Source of the DNA: JBDHTS01 sp044221445
Lineage (GTDB): Bacteria; Pseudomonadota; Alphaproteobacteria; Micavibrionales; Micavibrionaceae
Direction of reading: 5' to 3'
DNA: 64,000 bases
NCBI GenBank assembly: GCA_044221445.1
Contig: JBGAPF010000004.1
Location: forward strand, 1-64,000
Shown here: one piece after another, positions 8,983 through 17,888 of the stretch
Position numbering within the stretch: the stretch's first letter is position 1
Layout of the letters: every line of letters begins with the position of its first letter
The notes under the pieces: model-generated
What the model was told of the DNA's origin: nothing
What the model saw: the letters and a program-made list of their open reading frames with translations, nothing else
The model's database searches: none
Made by a program: the position numbers and the translations under genes

Positions 8983-10319
8983 TGGATAACTCCTGCGATA
9001 AAGCCTCGAATATATTCTCCCGGGGGGCATGACTGGGATGCCATGCTAAGCGGGAATTTCGGAGTACAGACGGCGCCGCCGTTCGCGATTCCTGTCATGG
9101 TGACGCCCCCGGGACACTGTATGCGGTCCGGGTTATCCCCCACACTGCCAAGCGCCGCGGCGGGGAAACAGTTTGCCCCAGTCAGATCGCAGATTTGATC
9201 GACGCTGACCCGTGTGGCTCCGATCGTGTCTTTGACGTCGAGGACGATGCTGTTATCGAAGGTCATGCTGCCGCTCGAACTGAGCCTGACGGAACCGTCA
9301 GGATTCAGGTTGGCTGAAACATCCTGAATGCCAACGCCGACTTTTTTGAATGTGATGGCGTCCTGGGGCCGCGCCCTTGAATACGTCCAGATGCCGGTGG
9401 GTACGTCCGTTATTTCCATCACGATATCGTCGTCATGAAAAAGGAGCGAAGCCGGAATAAGGGGGTCGGAGGCTGTTCCATACCCGACCCTTAAATCGCC
9501 GCTGGCCAGGGAATCGAAAAACACGCCGTCGCCGTCGCAGTTTTCGGAGTCCGCGTGCCCGGCAGCGCAGGCTTTATAAAGCGCGCCCTCAAGCGTATAG
9601 GCTCCTGCGCCGTCATCTCCGCTGGATGCAAGAAAGATATGGAGGTTCTGATAATCCGGAACCGAAATATATGTTGCGGTTCCCGCCGCGTAGTCGTCTC
9701 CAAGGAAAGATTTGACCTGAATGGCGCCGCTGTTGCGTTCAAAGTTATCGGGAATCCCGTTGGCATCGGCATCTGTCGTGTCCGCCATGCTTTCGGTCAC
9801 GGCATACGTCATCGTCCGCGACCATCCATCCACGGCCATTTCGGCAGGAATGCCAAGGGTGACAAAAGGTATGCCGCCGATCAATATATTGGGATTAATG
9901 GGTAAGGTTGTGGGGACTGAAGGATTGGTAATGGCGTCATAATCTGGATTTGCTCGCGTTGTACTGCCTGTCGTTCTACAGACTCCGCCCGCACCCCCCA
10001 GGCACGCGCCTATGGCTGGCAATGCGCCCGGCGTACAGGCAACGCTCACGCCATAGCGCGGATCATCGGAGTTTACGTTGCGCAGCGCAGGACAGGGGTA
10101 GTTTCCGTTTTTAAGGTAATAATCGCCCAGCGCCGCTTCGACCAGGGTGCGGTTCGCATACGTATCGTCCCGCGCCTTCTGGACGCGATACACCGTATAG
10201 GCTTTCATAACAGGGACGATGATCAGGCCGATGATGATCAGCGCAATCGACAGCTCTATCAGGGAAAATCCCCGGCATCGCGGCTGCGCTGAGCCCTTTT
10301 TTACGTGATGATTCAACAT
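8967..10319 (-). CDS. Prepilin-like secreted protein (first of cluster)
   Basis: A 450-residue protein with a long basic leader ending RCRG|FSLIELSIALIIIGLIIVPV: glycine before cleavage, Phe +1, Glu +5 and a hydrophobic N-terminal helix. The mature region has NYPCPALRN, GIPFVTLGIPAEMAVDGWSRTMTYAVTES, an aspartate-rich DTTDADANGIPDNFE stretch that looks like a calcium-binding loop, ASSGDDGAGA, a FKKVGVGIQD segment and CDLTGANCFP. It is a paralogue of the two genes that follow and is first in the three-gene operon. It is probably an exported minor-pilin-like or adhesin subunit; no assembly ATPase or PilD lies in the window. Confidence 0.85.
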   Translation of the reverse strand: MLNHHVKKGSAQPRCRGFSLIELSIALIIIGLIIVPVMKAYTVYRVQKARDDTYANRTLVEAALGDYYLKNGNYPCPALRNVNSDDPRYGVSVACTPGALPAIGACLGGAGGVCRTTGSTTRANPDYDAITNPSVPTTLPINPNILIGGIPFVTLGIPAEMAVDGWSRTMTYAVTESMADTTDADANGIPDNFERNSGAIQVKSFLGDDYAAGTATYISVPDYQNLHIFLASSGDDGAGAYTLEGALYKACAAGHADSENCDGDGVFFDSLASGDLRVGYGTASDPLIPASLLFHDDDIVMEITDVPTGIWTYSRARPQDAITFKKVGVGIQDVSANLNPDGSVRLSSSGSMTFDNSIVLDVKDTIGATRVSVDQICDLTGANCFPAAALGSVGDNPDRIQCPGGVTMTGIANGGAVCTPKFPLSMASQSCPPGEYIRGFIAGVIQCAAP

Positions 10320-10538
10320 GATCTGGCAGGGCCCCTGATTTGCCTCATCTGGAATCCTAGCATCTTTTATTAAAAATATGCTTATTTTTTGTTAAAATTT
10401 TAATCAAATTGAATATAATCTGGAAAATAATGGCTATGGCGGCGCAGCGCGGATAAGGGGCGGCTGCTCCCTTGCTTCGCGGCGCGAACCGTTCTAGTTT
10501 TGACCCCTGCGCCCCTGTCGAGCCATCGAGTCCTGATC
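10320..10538. promoter_or_regulatory. Divergent promoter region, prepilins and NAD-GDH
   Basis: This 219 bp gap separates the divergent prepilin operon and gdh. Its left half is A/T rich in contrast to both flanks. On the plus strand TTGTTA (10389-10394) and TATAAT (10414-10419) are separated by 19 bp, a marginal sigma-70-type promoter for gdh. No clear operator or hairpin was found. The open reading frame of gdh extends a little into the gap but the family start is at 10539. Confidence 0.35.
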
Positions 10539-13500
10539 ATGAATATCCCTGCCCATCCCCACATCAAGAACGCCCGCGCCCTGTTGACGTCAAAAGATCC
10601 CGCGGCTCTGGGGGAGTTTCTGGAGGCATTCTGCCGGACCATTCCCTCGGACGATCTGAATCAGCTGGACGTTCCGCCCCTGCTGAAAATCGTCCGCAGG
10701 CACTGGGCGATGGCGCAAAGCCGTAAAAACGGGCGGCCGGCCATTCTCGTCCGCACCGTGAATACCGGCGGACTGGGCGCCGACGCCGTGCGCACGGTCA
10801 TCGACATCGTCAACGACGACATGCCGTTTCTGGTGGATTCAGTGGCGGCGGCGCTCACCGCGCGGGAACGGACGATCCAGTTCCTGCTGCATCCGATCGT
10901 CCAGACGAAAGAAGGCGTGGCGCAATCGCATATCCATGTCGAACTGCAGGGCACGCTGCCGGAAGTCCTTCTGAAAAACCTTGAGGCCGACCTGCTGACG
11001 GTGCTGGACGATGTCCACACCTCCACGCGCGACTGGCCGGCGATGCGCGACGCCCTGAAGCAATGCCAGGAAGGGCTGAAGCATTCGCCGGAAAATCCCG
11101 AAAACGTGCGGGAGCATCTGGCGTTTCTCGACTATCTTTACAACAACAACTTTACCCTGCTGGGCTTCTGTTGCTACCGCGCCAGTGAAAAGGACGGCGC
11201 GCGCGCCTGGACGCCTGTAAAGGATTCGGGCCTTGGCCTGCTGAGCAAGGGGCCGGGCTTTTATGAGCCATGGGCCGAGGGCCATGCCCCTGCGGCCGAC
11301 GTGCAGGCGCTGCGCATGAATCTGCCGCCTTTATCCGTCTCGAAGCTGAACCGCCGCTCCACCGTCCATCGCGCCGTGCCGCTCGACGCCGTCACCGTGC
11401 GGCAATACGACGCAAAAGGAAAGGTGTCGGGCGAATGCCTGATCATTGGCCTCTTCACCTCCGTCACCTATTCGCGCAGCATCCAGGATATCCCGTTCCT
11501 GCGGCATAAGGCGGACCATGTGACCAGCCTTTCGGGGTTCCGCCCTGGAAGCCACGACTACAAGGCGCTGCGCCATATCCTTGAAAAATATCCACGCGAC
11601 GAATTGTTCCAGATGGAGGATCCCGCGCTGCTGGAAACGGCGCTGAGCATCCTGCAGCTGCAGGAACGGCACCGTATAGCGCTGTACACGAGGCCGGACC
11701 CGTTCCGGCAATATATTTCGTGCCTGGTTTATGTTCCGCGCGACCGTTACGACACGCGCCTGCGCATCGCCATGCAGGGCATTCTCGAAACCGAACTCAA
11801 GGGGACATGCGGCAATTTTTACACGACGCTGGACGACTCGCCGCTGGCCCGCGTCATGTACCTTATGTATACGCCCGGCCCCGCCGTGGCGAAATTCGAC
11901 CGGCTGGCCATCGAGCGCAAGCTCCAAGAAGCGGGGCGGCAATGGGGCGACCGGCTGCACGAGGCGCTGCGCGCCGCTTACGAGGACGAACGCCGGATCG
12001 CGGACGAGACCTTCCGCTACGGCAACGCGTTTCCGGCCGCCTATGGCGAACGCTATGAACCGAAACAGACGGTCTATGACATCGTCAAAATGGAGGAGGC
12101 GCGCCATGGCGACGGCTTTGCGCTCGATCTCTATCACGACAAAAGCTGCGGCGCCCACCAGGCCCGCCTGAAAATCTACAACAAGGGCCAGCCGATCATC
12201 CTGTCGGACGCCCTGCCCGTCCTGGAGAATTTCGGGTTTCGGGTGATTTCGGAGCTTCCCTTCGAGATCACGCCCAGGGGCGCGGGCGTCAGCATATGGG
12301 TGCACGACTTCCTGATGGCGGCGCAGAACGGCGCCGCCGTGCTCGACCTCGACAGGGTAAAGGCGACGTTCGAGGAAGCGCTGAAAGGCATCTGGCACGG
12401 CGCGATCGAAAACGACTCGCTGAACGAGCTGGTCATCCAGGCGGCGATGCCGTGGCGCGATATCCAGATTCTGCGCGCTTATGTCCGCTATATGCGCCAG
12501 GCCGGCTACCCGCTTGGCATTCCGGCCATCGAACGGGCGCTCACCCAGAACCCGGCGATTGCCTCGCATATCGCGGCGTTGTTCCATGCCCGGTTTTCTC
12601 CCGCTGCCAAAACGCGGGAAAAATCGATGGACGCTCAGGCCGCGGCCATCGACGGCTTGATGGAAAAAGTCGTGTCCCTGGATATCGACCGCATCCTGCG
12701 GACGGTCACGGGGCTGGTGCAGGCGACGCTGCGAACGAATTTTTACCAGAAAGGCCCGGATGGAAACCATAAAGCCTGGCTCTCCCTGAAACTGGACAGC
12801 CGCGCCATTTCCTTCCTGCCGCAGCCGCGCCCGTTCCGCGAGATTTTCGTCTACAGCGCCCGGATGGAGGGCATCCATCTGCGCATGGACTGGATCGCGC
12901 GCGGCGGCATACGCTGGTCCGACCGCCACGAGGATTTCCGGACCGAGGTGCTGGGCTTGATGAAGGCGCAGCAGGTGAAGAACGCCGTCATCGTGCCCAT
13001 GGGTGCGAAAGGCGGCTTCATCGTCAAGCATCCGCCGAAAGAGGGCGGCCGCGCCGCTTTCCAGGCCGAAGGCATCGAGTGTTATAAGATCCTGGTGCGC
13101 GGCCTTCTGGACATCACCGACAACCGCAAGGGTAAGAAAGTCGTCCCGCCGAAAGATGTGGTGCGGCACGACCAGGACGATCCCTATCTCGTCGTCGCGG
13201 CGGATAAAGGCACGGCGTCGTTTTCCGATATCGCCAACGGTCTCAGCCTGGAATACGGCTTCTGGCTCGGCGACGCCTTCGCGTCCGGCGGGTCCGCCGG
13301 GTACGACCACAAGGGCATGGGGATCACCGCGCGCGGCGCTTGGGAATCCGTCAAGCGCCATTTCCGCGAAATGGACCACGATACCCAGACCCGGCCTTTC
13401 GACGTGGTCGGCGTGGGCGACATGGGAGGGGACGTGTTCGGCAACGGCCTGCTCCAGTCCGACCAGATCCGCATGGTCGGCGCGTTCAACCACGTCCATA

Positions 13501-15320
13501 TTTTTTGCGATCCCAGCCCCGACGCGGCGTCAAGCTTCAAGGAGCGCCAGCGCCTGTTCCGCGAGGTGAAAGGCTGGGACCAGTACGACGTCAAGAAACT
13601 CTCCAAAGGCGGGCGCATCTATGACCGCACCGAGAAAAGCCTGAAGCTGACGCCGGAAATCATGGCGCGGTTCGATGTGAAGCAGTCGCAGCTGACGCCC
13701 GCCGAACTGATCCAGGCCATGCTGCGCGCGCGGACCGACCTGTTGTTTTTCGGCGGGATCGGGACGTACCTCAAGGCGTCGTCCGAAAGCCATGCCGATG
13801 TCGGCGACAAGACCAACGATTCCCTGCGCATCGACGGCACGGAGGTGCGCGCGAAGGTGATCGGCGAGGGCGCCAACCTTGCGCTTACCCAGCGGGCGCG
13901 GATCGAAATGGCGCTGAACGGCGTGCGCCTGAACACGGACTTCATAGACAATTCCGCGGGCGTGGATACGTCGGACCATGAAGTCAATATCAAGATACTG
14001 ACCTCCGCCGTCATGGAAGATCCCAAGAACGGCCTGACGCTGAAAAAACGCAATACCCTGCTGGCGTCGATGACCGACGAGGTCGCCGCGCTGGTCCTGC
14101 GCGACAATTACCAGCAGACTCAGGGCCTGAGTCTCGCCGAAATGCAGGCGGTCGAAAACCTGTCCCTGCACGCGGTTTTTATCCGCGACCTAGAACGCCA
14201 GGCGAATGTCAGCCGCAAGCTGGAAGCCCTGCCGGACGACGACACGCTCGCCCGCCGCAAGAACGCGGACCGCGGCCTGACGAGGCCGGAACTCTGCGTC
14301 CTTCTCGCCTACGCCAAAATCCTGTTCACGCATGATCTGCTCAAAACGGATATTCCCGACCAGAAGGAAACAGGCGGATGGCTTGAACAATATTTCCCCG
14401 CGCCGCTGCGTAAAGCCTATGGAGCGGACATCCACCGCCACAGGCTGCGCCGCGAACTGGTCGCGACGGCTTTGTCGAACGATCTGGTCAACCGCATGGG
14501 CCCGACCTTCGTTAAGGAAATGATGGACAAAACAGGCGTGTCCTGCGGCGCTGTCGCCAGCGCTTATCTGATCGTCCGCGACGTGTTCGGTCTGCAGGAT
14601 CTGTGGGAAGGGATCGAGTCGCTGGACGCGAAAGTGCCCGCGACCGTGCAGCTGCGCGCCATGCTGGAAATCGCGCATATGGCGGAGCGGGAGGTGGCGT
14701 GGTTCCTGACGCGCATGGGGCGGACGCCGGAAACCGGCCGCGACATACGCGCCTATGCGCCCGGCATCGCCGCGCTTCAGGCGAACCTGAAAAAAGTCGC
14801 GACGCCCGCGCTTGCGGAAACCATCGAGCGGCGGACGGTGGCGGCGCAGCGTGACGGCCTGCCCGCGAAACTTGCGGCGCGCATCGCGCTGATCCCTGCC
14901 ATGGGGGCGGCCTGCGACATTATCCGCATCGCCAACGACAGCCGCACGGACATCCCCTCGGCGGCCCGCGCCTATTTCGAACTGGGCGATTTCTTCCACC
15001 TCGACTGGCTGCGCCAGCAGGCCCATCTTTTGCCCGCCAACGACCGCTGGTCGTCCGAGGCGATCAACGGCCTGATCGAACAGCTTCACGGCTGTCAGGC
15101 CGGGCTGACCGCGCGCGTCCTGGGCGATATGCGCGCGGATGTGAAGGGCAGCGGAGGCAAGGCCGTCAGGCCCGGAATCGCCGCGCGCTGGGCTGAATCC
15201 CACGGGCACCAGGCGGCGCAGATCGAAGCGCTGCTGGCCGACATGCGCAAGGCGGCTGCCCTCGACCTGCCGATGCTGATCCTGGCGGAACAGCGCCTGC
15301 GGCACCTGTTTGGCGGCTAG
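10539..15320 (+). CDS. gdh: NAD-dependent glutamate dehydrogenase (large type)
   Basis: A 1,593-residue cytoplasmic enzyme that oxidatively deaminates glutamate to 2-oxoglutarate with NAD+. The size and order match the 180 kDa GDH class of alphaproteobacteria and pseudomonads: a long N-terminal region with ACT-like regulatory segments, then the catalytic core with GGIRWSDRHEDFRTEV, MKAQQVKNAV and PMGAKGGFIVK (around residue 820), the nucleotide-binding region with VVGVGDMGGDVFGNG, and a helical C-terminal domain. The ATG at 10539 gives the usual start (MNIPAHPHIKNARALL); the frame is open 13 codons further. The gene is monocistronic: the next gene is 246 bp away, behind a terminator. Confidence 0.94.
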   Translation: MNIPAHPHIKNARALLTSKDPAALGEFLEAFCRTIPSDDLNQLDVPPLLKIVRRHWAMAQSRKNGRPAILVRTVNTGGLGADAVRTVIDIVNDDMPFLVDSVAAALTARERTIQFLLHPIVQTKEGVAQSHIHVELQGTLPEVLLKNLEADLLTVLDDVHTSTRDWPAMRDALKQCQEGLKHSPENPENVREHLAFLDYLYNNNFTLLGFCCYRASEKDGARAWTPVKDSGLGLLSKGPGFYEPWAEGHAPAADVQALRMNLPPLSVSKLNRRSTVHRAVPLDAVTVRQYDAKGKVSGECLIIGLFTSVTYSRSIQDIPFLRHKADHVTSLSGFRPGSHDYKALRHILEKYPRDELFQMEDPALLETALSILQLQERHRIALYTRPDPFRQYISCLVYVPRDRYDTRLRIAMQGILETELKGTCGNFYTTLDDSPLARVMYLMYTPGPAVAKFDRLAIERKLQEAGRQWGDRLHEALRAAYEDERRIADETFRYGNAFPAAYGERYEPKQTVYDIVKMEEARHGDGFALDLYHDKSCGAHQARLKIYNKGQPIILSDALPVLENFGFRVISELPFEITPRGAGVSIWVHDFLMAAQNGAAVLDLDRVKATFEEALKGIWHGAIENDSLNELVIQAAMPWRDIQILRAYVRYMRQAGYPLGIPAIERALTQNPAIASHIAALFHARFSPAAKTREKSMDAQAAAIDGLMEKVVSLDIDRILRTVTGLVQATLRTNFYQKGPDGNHKAWLSLKLDSRAISFLPQPRPFREIFVYSARMEGIHLRMDWIARGGIRWSDRHEDFRTEVLGLMKAQQVKNAVIVPMGAKGGFIVKHPPKEGGRAAFQAEGIECYKILVRGLLDITDNRKGKKVVPPKDVVRHDQDDPYLVVAADKGTASFSDIANGLSLEYGFWLGDAFASGGSAGYDHKGMGITARGAWESVKRHFREMDHDTQTRPFDVVGVGDMGGDVFGNGLLQSDQIRMVGAFNHVHIFCDPSPDAASSFKERQRLFREVKGWDQYDVKKLSKGGRIYDRTEKSLKLTPEIMARFDVKQSQLTPAELIQAMLRARTDLLFFGGIGTYLKASSESHADVGDKTNDSLRIDGTEVRAKVIGEGANLALTQRARIEMALNGVRLNTDFIDNSAGVDTSDHEVNIKILTSAVMEDPKNGLTLKKRNTLLASMTDEVAALVLRDNYQQTQGLSLAEMQAVENLSLHAVFIRDLERQANVSRKLEALPDDDTLARRKNADRGLTRPELCVLLAYAKILFTHDLLKTDIPDQKETGGWLEQYFPAPLRKAYGADIHRHRLRRELVATALSNDLVNRMGPTFVKEMMDKTGVSCGAVASAYLIVRDVFGLQDLWEGIESLDAKVPATVQLRAMLEIAHMAEREVAWFLTRMGRTPETGRDIRAYAPGIAALQANLKKVATPALAETIERRTVAAQRDGLPAKLAARIALIPAMGAACDIIRIANDSRTDIPSAARAYFELGDFFHLDWLRQQAHLLPANDRWSSEAINGLIEQLHGCQAGLTARVLGDMRADVKGSGGKAVRPGIAARWAESHGHQAAQIEALLADMRKAAALDLPMLILAEQRLRHLFGG

Positions 15321-15393
15321 CCGGAAGCCGTCAATTTTCTCCATTCTTTACCGGATGTTTACCATCTGGCGCTATGCTGGAAGGGAGACATAA

Positions 15394-15509
15394 TTCACGC
15401 GTCCGGAGTCCTGCCCGGGCCTTCTGCCCCGCATACCTTGCCCGGCAAGGGCGACGATGGGCGCGTGAAAACCCCCTTAGCCGCCGGGTCAAACCGGCGG
15501 CCTTTTTTT
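15394..15509 (+). ncRNA. Candidate structured RNA or leader with terminator
   Basis: The gap between gdh and the next gene is 246 bp and looks structured. TTCACGCG (15394-15401) pairs with CGCGTGAA (15462-15469), enclosing about 60 nt that include a small CCTTGC/GCAAGG hairpin and a GC-rich CTGCCCGGGCC stretch. Ten bases later a strong intrinsic terminator follows. Such a layout fits an attenuating leader or riboswitch for the gene at 15567, or a small RNA processed from the gdh 3' end. No known RNA class was recognised by eye. Confidence 0.35.
15480..15509 (+). terminator. Intrinsic terminator before the secreted-protein gene
   Basis: An 8 bp perfect GC stem (GCCGCCGG and CCGGCGGC, 15480-15487 and 15494-15501) with a 6-base loop is followed by C and seven T residues. 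It ends transcripts that pass gdh or start in the gap. The T-run is on the plus strand only. Confidence 0.8.
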
Positions 15510-15566
15510 GGCCGCGGAAACAGGGTATGAAGAAGGCAGGTTTTCATTCCAAGGAGCTTAAAGCCC

Positions 15567-16193
15567 ATGCGTCCTGCCCCGCTTTTCCGTCTCGCCGTTT
15601 TTGCGTTCGTGACCGCCATGGCGGTCCCCGCCCACGCGGAAGATAAGAACGACGCGCAATACAAGGAAAGGATGGAAAGGCTGACCGCCAGCAATCCCAA
15701 CGCCGCGGGTCTTGAGGACAAAGCCCAGGCGCTCTACAAATCGCTCAGCAAGGAGGAAATGCAGAAGCTTGTGGCGATGCAGAGTGGCATCCAGATGGTG
15801 CGGGCGGTGGAATTCGTGCGCGACGACGTCCGCGATACGGTGAAATTATGCGGCAAGGCCAATCCGGAGATGAAGGCGGAGATGGACGCGCATTTCAGCG
15901 ACTGGGAGAAAAAGATGATGCCGCTGGTCGCGGACAACCAGAAACGGATGGACAAGGCGGTCGGCAAGGACAATTTCGCCAACCCGAAAGAGGTGAAGGA
16001 CTTTCTCGACCAGCTCGACAAAACGGCCAAATTCGCCCGCGAGCGCCAGGCAAAGGACGCCGTGCGCGTGACGTCCCCGCAAGCCTGCAAGGCCTTGACG
16101 GCGTCGATGGAGACCAGCAGCGGCCAGCTTGCCAATGCGCTCGAACACATGCGCTGGCCGGGCGAGCCGCCGCTGGCGTCCAAGGCGAAGTAA
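15567..16193 (+). CDS. Hypothetical secreted protein, 208 residues
   Basis: Family not recognised. It has a clear Sec signal peptide (basic MRPAPLFR, hydrophobic core, AHA|ED cleavage near residue 24). The mature protein is highly charged and mostly helical, with repeated Lys/Glu/Asp stretches and two cysteines (about residues 94 and 173) that could form a disulfide. An AAGGAG ribosome site precedes the ATG by a suitable distance. It sits alone behind a terminator and 37 bp upstream of a glycosyltransferase gene. A periplasmic location is the only supportable statement about its role. Confidence 0.75.
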   Translation: MRPAPLFRLAVFAFVTAMAVPAHAEDKNDAQYKERMERLTASNPNAAGLEDKAQALYKSLSKEEMQKLVAMQSGIQMVRAVEFVRDDVRDTVKLCGKANPEMKAEMDAHFSDWEKKMMPLVADNQKRMDKAVGKDNFANPKEVKDFLDQLDKTAKFARERQAKDAVRVTSPQACKALTASMETSSGQLANALEHMRWPGEPPLASKAK

Positions 16194-16230
16194 GGGGCGG
16201 TCCGTTGCCGCGGTACAGCGTTTTTATCTC

Positions 16231-17286
16231 ATGTCTTTAAAAATACTCCAGGTGATGGCGGGCGCCAGGAACGGCGGCGCCGAGACGGCCTTCGTTGACA
16301 CCTGCATTGCCATGAAGCAGGCCGGGACCGTCGTCGAGGCGGTGACCAGGCGCAACAACCCTCAGCGGACCGCCCGGCTGGAGCAGGCGGGCATCCGGGT
16401 GCATACCCTGCCGTTCGGGGGCATGCCGGATCTGTACACGCCCTGGAGACTGCGCCGCATCATCCGAGGGTTCGAACCGCAGATCGTCCAGACCTGGATG
16501 TCCCGCGCGGCGCAGAAGACCCCGCGCTGGACGCCCGCAGGCGGCGCGCCCCGTTATCTGGTATTCTCGCGCCTCGGCGGTTATTACAGCCTGAAACATT
16601 TCCGGTCGACGGATTATTTCACCACCATCACCCCCGCCATCCGCGACTGGCTGATTGGCGAAGGTGTGCCGCCTGACCGGATACGCCATATCAATAATTT
16701 CGCGGGGACGGAGGCGAATGCCGCCCCGGCGTCCCGTGCGGCGGAGGGCACGCCGGACGGCGCGGCGCTGCTGGTGGCGCTGGGCCGCCTGCATACAGCC
16801 AAGGCGTTCGATGTGCTGCTCGATTCTATGGTTATGCTGCCCGGTGTCTTTCTCTGGATCGCGGGAGAGGGGCCGGAACGTCCGGCGCTCGAAGCGCGGA
16901 TCGATGCGCTCGGTCTCGGCGACCGTGTCCGCCTGCTGGGCTGGCGCGACGACAGGGCAGCCTTGCTGAAGGCCGCCGATATCTGCGTTTTTCCCTCTCG
17001 ATACGAACCGTTTGGTACTGTATTTATCCAGGCTTGGGCCAGCCGCGTTCCGCTGGTGACGACCGATTCCGACGGCCCCCGCCAGTTTGTCAGGAACGGC
17101 GTGGACGGGCTGATGGTCGCCCGCGACGATGCCGTAGCGCTGGCGGGCGCAGTCAAAAAAATTATCGACGACCCGGTTCTGGCAGAAAATATGGTGGAAG
17201 AAGGGTTTAAGCGCTATTCCGGCGAGTTCGGCCGGGAACGGATGGTGGACGCATATCTGGATTTTTACCGGTCTGCCTTGGTATAA
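16231..17286 (+). CDS. Glycosyltransferase family 4-like protein
   Basis: A 351-residue GT-B glycosyltransferase that should transfer a sugar from a nucleotide donor to a cell-envelope glycan or lipid. The N-terminal Rossmann domain opens with MSLKILQVMAGARNGGAETAF. The C-terminal donor-binding domain has VALGRLHTAKAFDVLL, GEGPERPALE, VRLLGWRDD and ADICVFPSRYEPFG. The canonical EX7E motif has Gln at its second acidic position (EPFGTVFIQ), which may be a family trait. The ATG at 16231 is chosen because the frame upstream of it overlaps the preceding gene. The acceptor is unknown; no polysaccharide cluster surrounds it. Confidence 0.85.
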   Translation: MSLKILQVMAGARNGGAETAFVDTCIAMKQAGTVVEAVTRRNNPQRTARLEQAGIRVHTLPFGGMPDLYTPWRLRRIIRGFEPQIVQTWMSRAAQKTPRWTPAGGAPRYLVFSRLGGYYSLKHFRSTDYFTTITPAIRDWLIGEGVPPDRIRHINNFAGTEANAAPASRAAEGTPDGAALLVALGRLHTAKAFDVLLDSMVMLPGVFLWIAGEGPERPALEARIDALGLGDRVRLLGWRDDRAALLKAADICVFPSRYEPFGTVFIQAWASRVPLVTTDSDGPRQFVRNGVDGLMVARDDAVALAGAVKKIIDDPVLAENMVEEGFKRYSGEFGRERMVDAYLDFYRSALV

Positions 17287-17359
17287 ACCTTATTTATTGC
17301 GGCCTACAGAAAACTTATGATATAAATTAAGATATTATCTCGAAATTGAGGGACCTGGA

Positions 17360-17881
17360 ATGAGCCTCATCACCGATATGTCTTCTATGGCCAATTGGCC
17401 TAAAAGAAAACTCATGAAAGCTTTTAATGCAACCGGGGCAACTGACTGGTGGCTAGGTACTCATCATATTCGTACATCGAGCGGCCTTTATGTCGCTATA
17501 GCCAATGAAACGAAAGGGGCCCGGGCGGGCGATAATGAGACAACCAGTCTTCGTCAGATGAAACGGGCCATCATCAAGGCTGTTGCGGAACATGCAAAGC
17601 AGTATCCTGGCGTACCTGTTTCCCTTCATTTCTATGACGGATATAAGGTCGACGGGAAAGCTTATAACATGGCAAAATCGGCCATGCTCGAAATGCAGGG
17701 CATTCATGAAAGATTTGGCGTCAACGTTTCGATCAGCGATAAACTCATGGATAAGCCAGAGCCGTTTGCCGGCTTTATCCGCAGCGGGCTTACACACCGT
17801 ATTGCGAAATTCCTGGAAGGTGCAAAGACAGAGATAGCTATAGCGAAAGCTGGCAATATTTTTGGAAATCTTTCAGCGTAA
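17360..17881 (+). CDS. Hypothetical protein, 173 residues
   Basis: Family not recognised. The protein is soluble and has no signal peptide or membrane helix. It has a mixed alpha/beta look with a charged helix (RQMKRAIIKAVAEHAKQYPG) followed by a hydrophobic strand (VPVSLHFYDGYK). The coding sequence is visibly more A/T rich than the flanking glycosyltransferase and ctaA, and it is flanked by A/T-rich spacers, which suggests a transferred islet. It converges with ctaA, whose stop codon is 8 bp away. Confidence 0.65.
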   Translation: MSLITDMSSMANWPKRKLMKAFNATGATDWWLGTHHIRTSSGLYVAIANETKGARAGDNETTSLRQMKRAIIKAVAEHAKQYPGVPVSLHFYDGYKVDGKAYNMAKSAMLEMQGIHERFGVNVSISDKLMDKPEPFAGFIRSGLTHRIAKFLEGAKTEIAIAKAGNIFGNLSA

Positions 17882-17888
17882 AAAGGGT

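Noticed and set aside
11331..13499. A 722-codon open frame on the minus strand inside gdh
   Set aside because: It is the reverse of a strongly conserved, motif-rich GDH coding frame. Its product has His/Arg/Ala-rich antisense composition and no family pattern.
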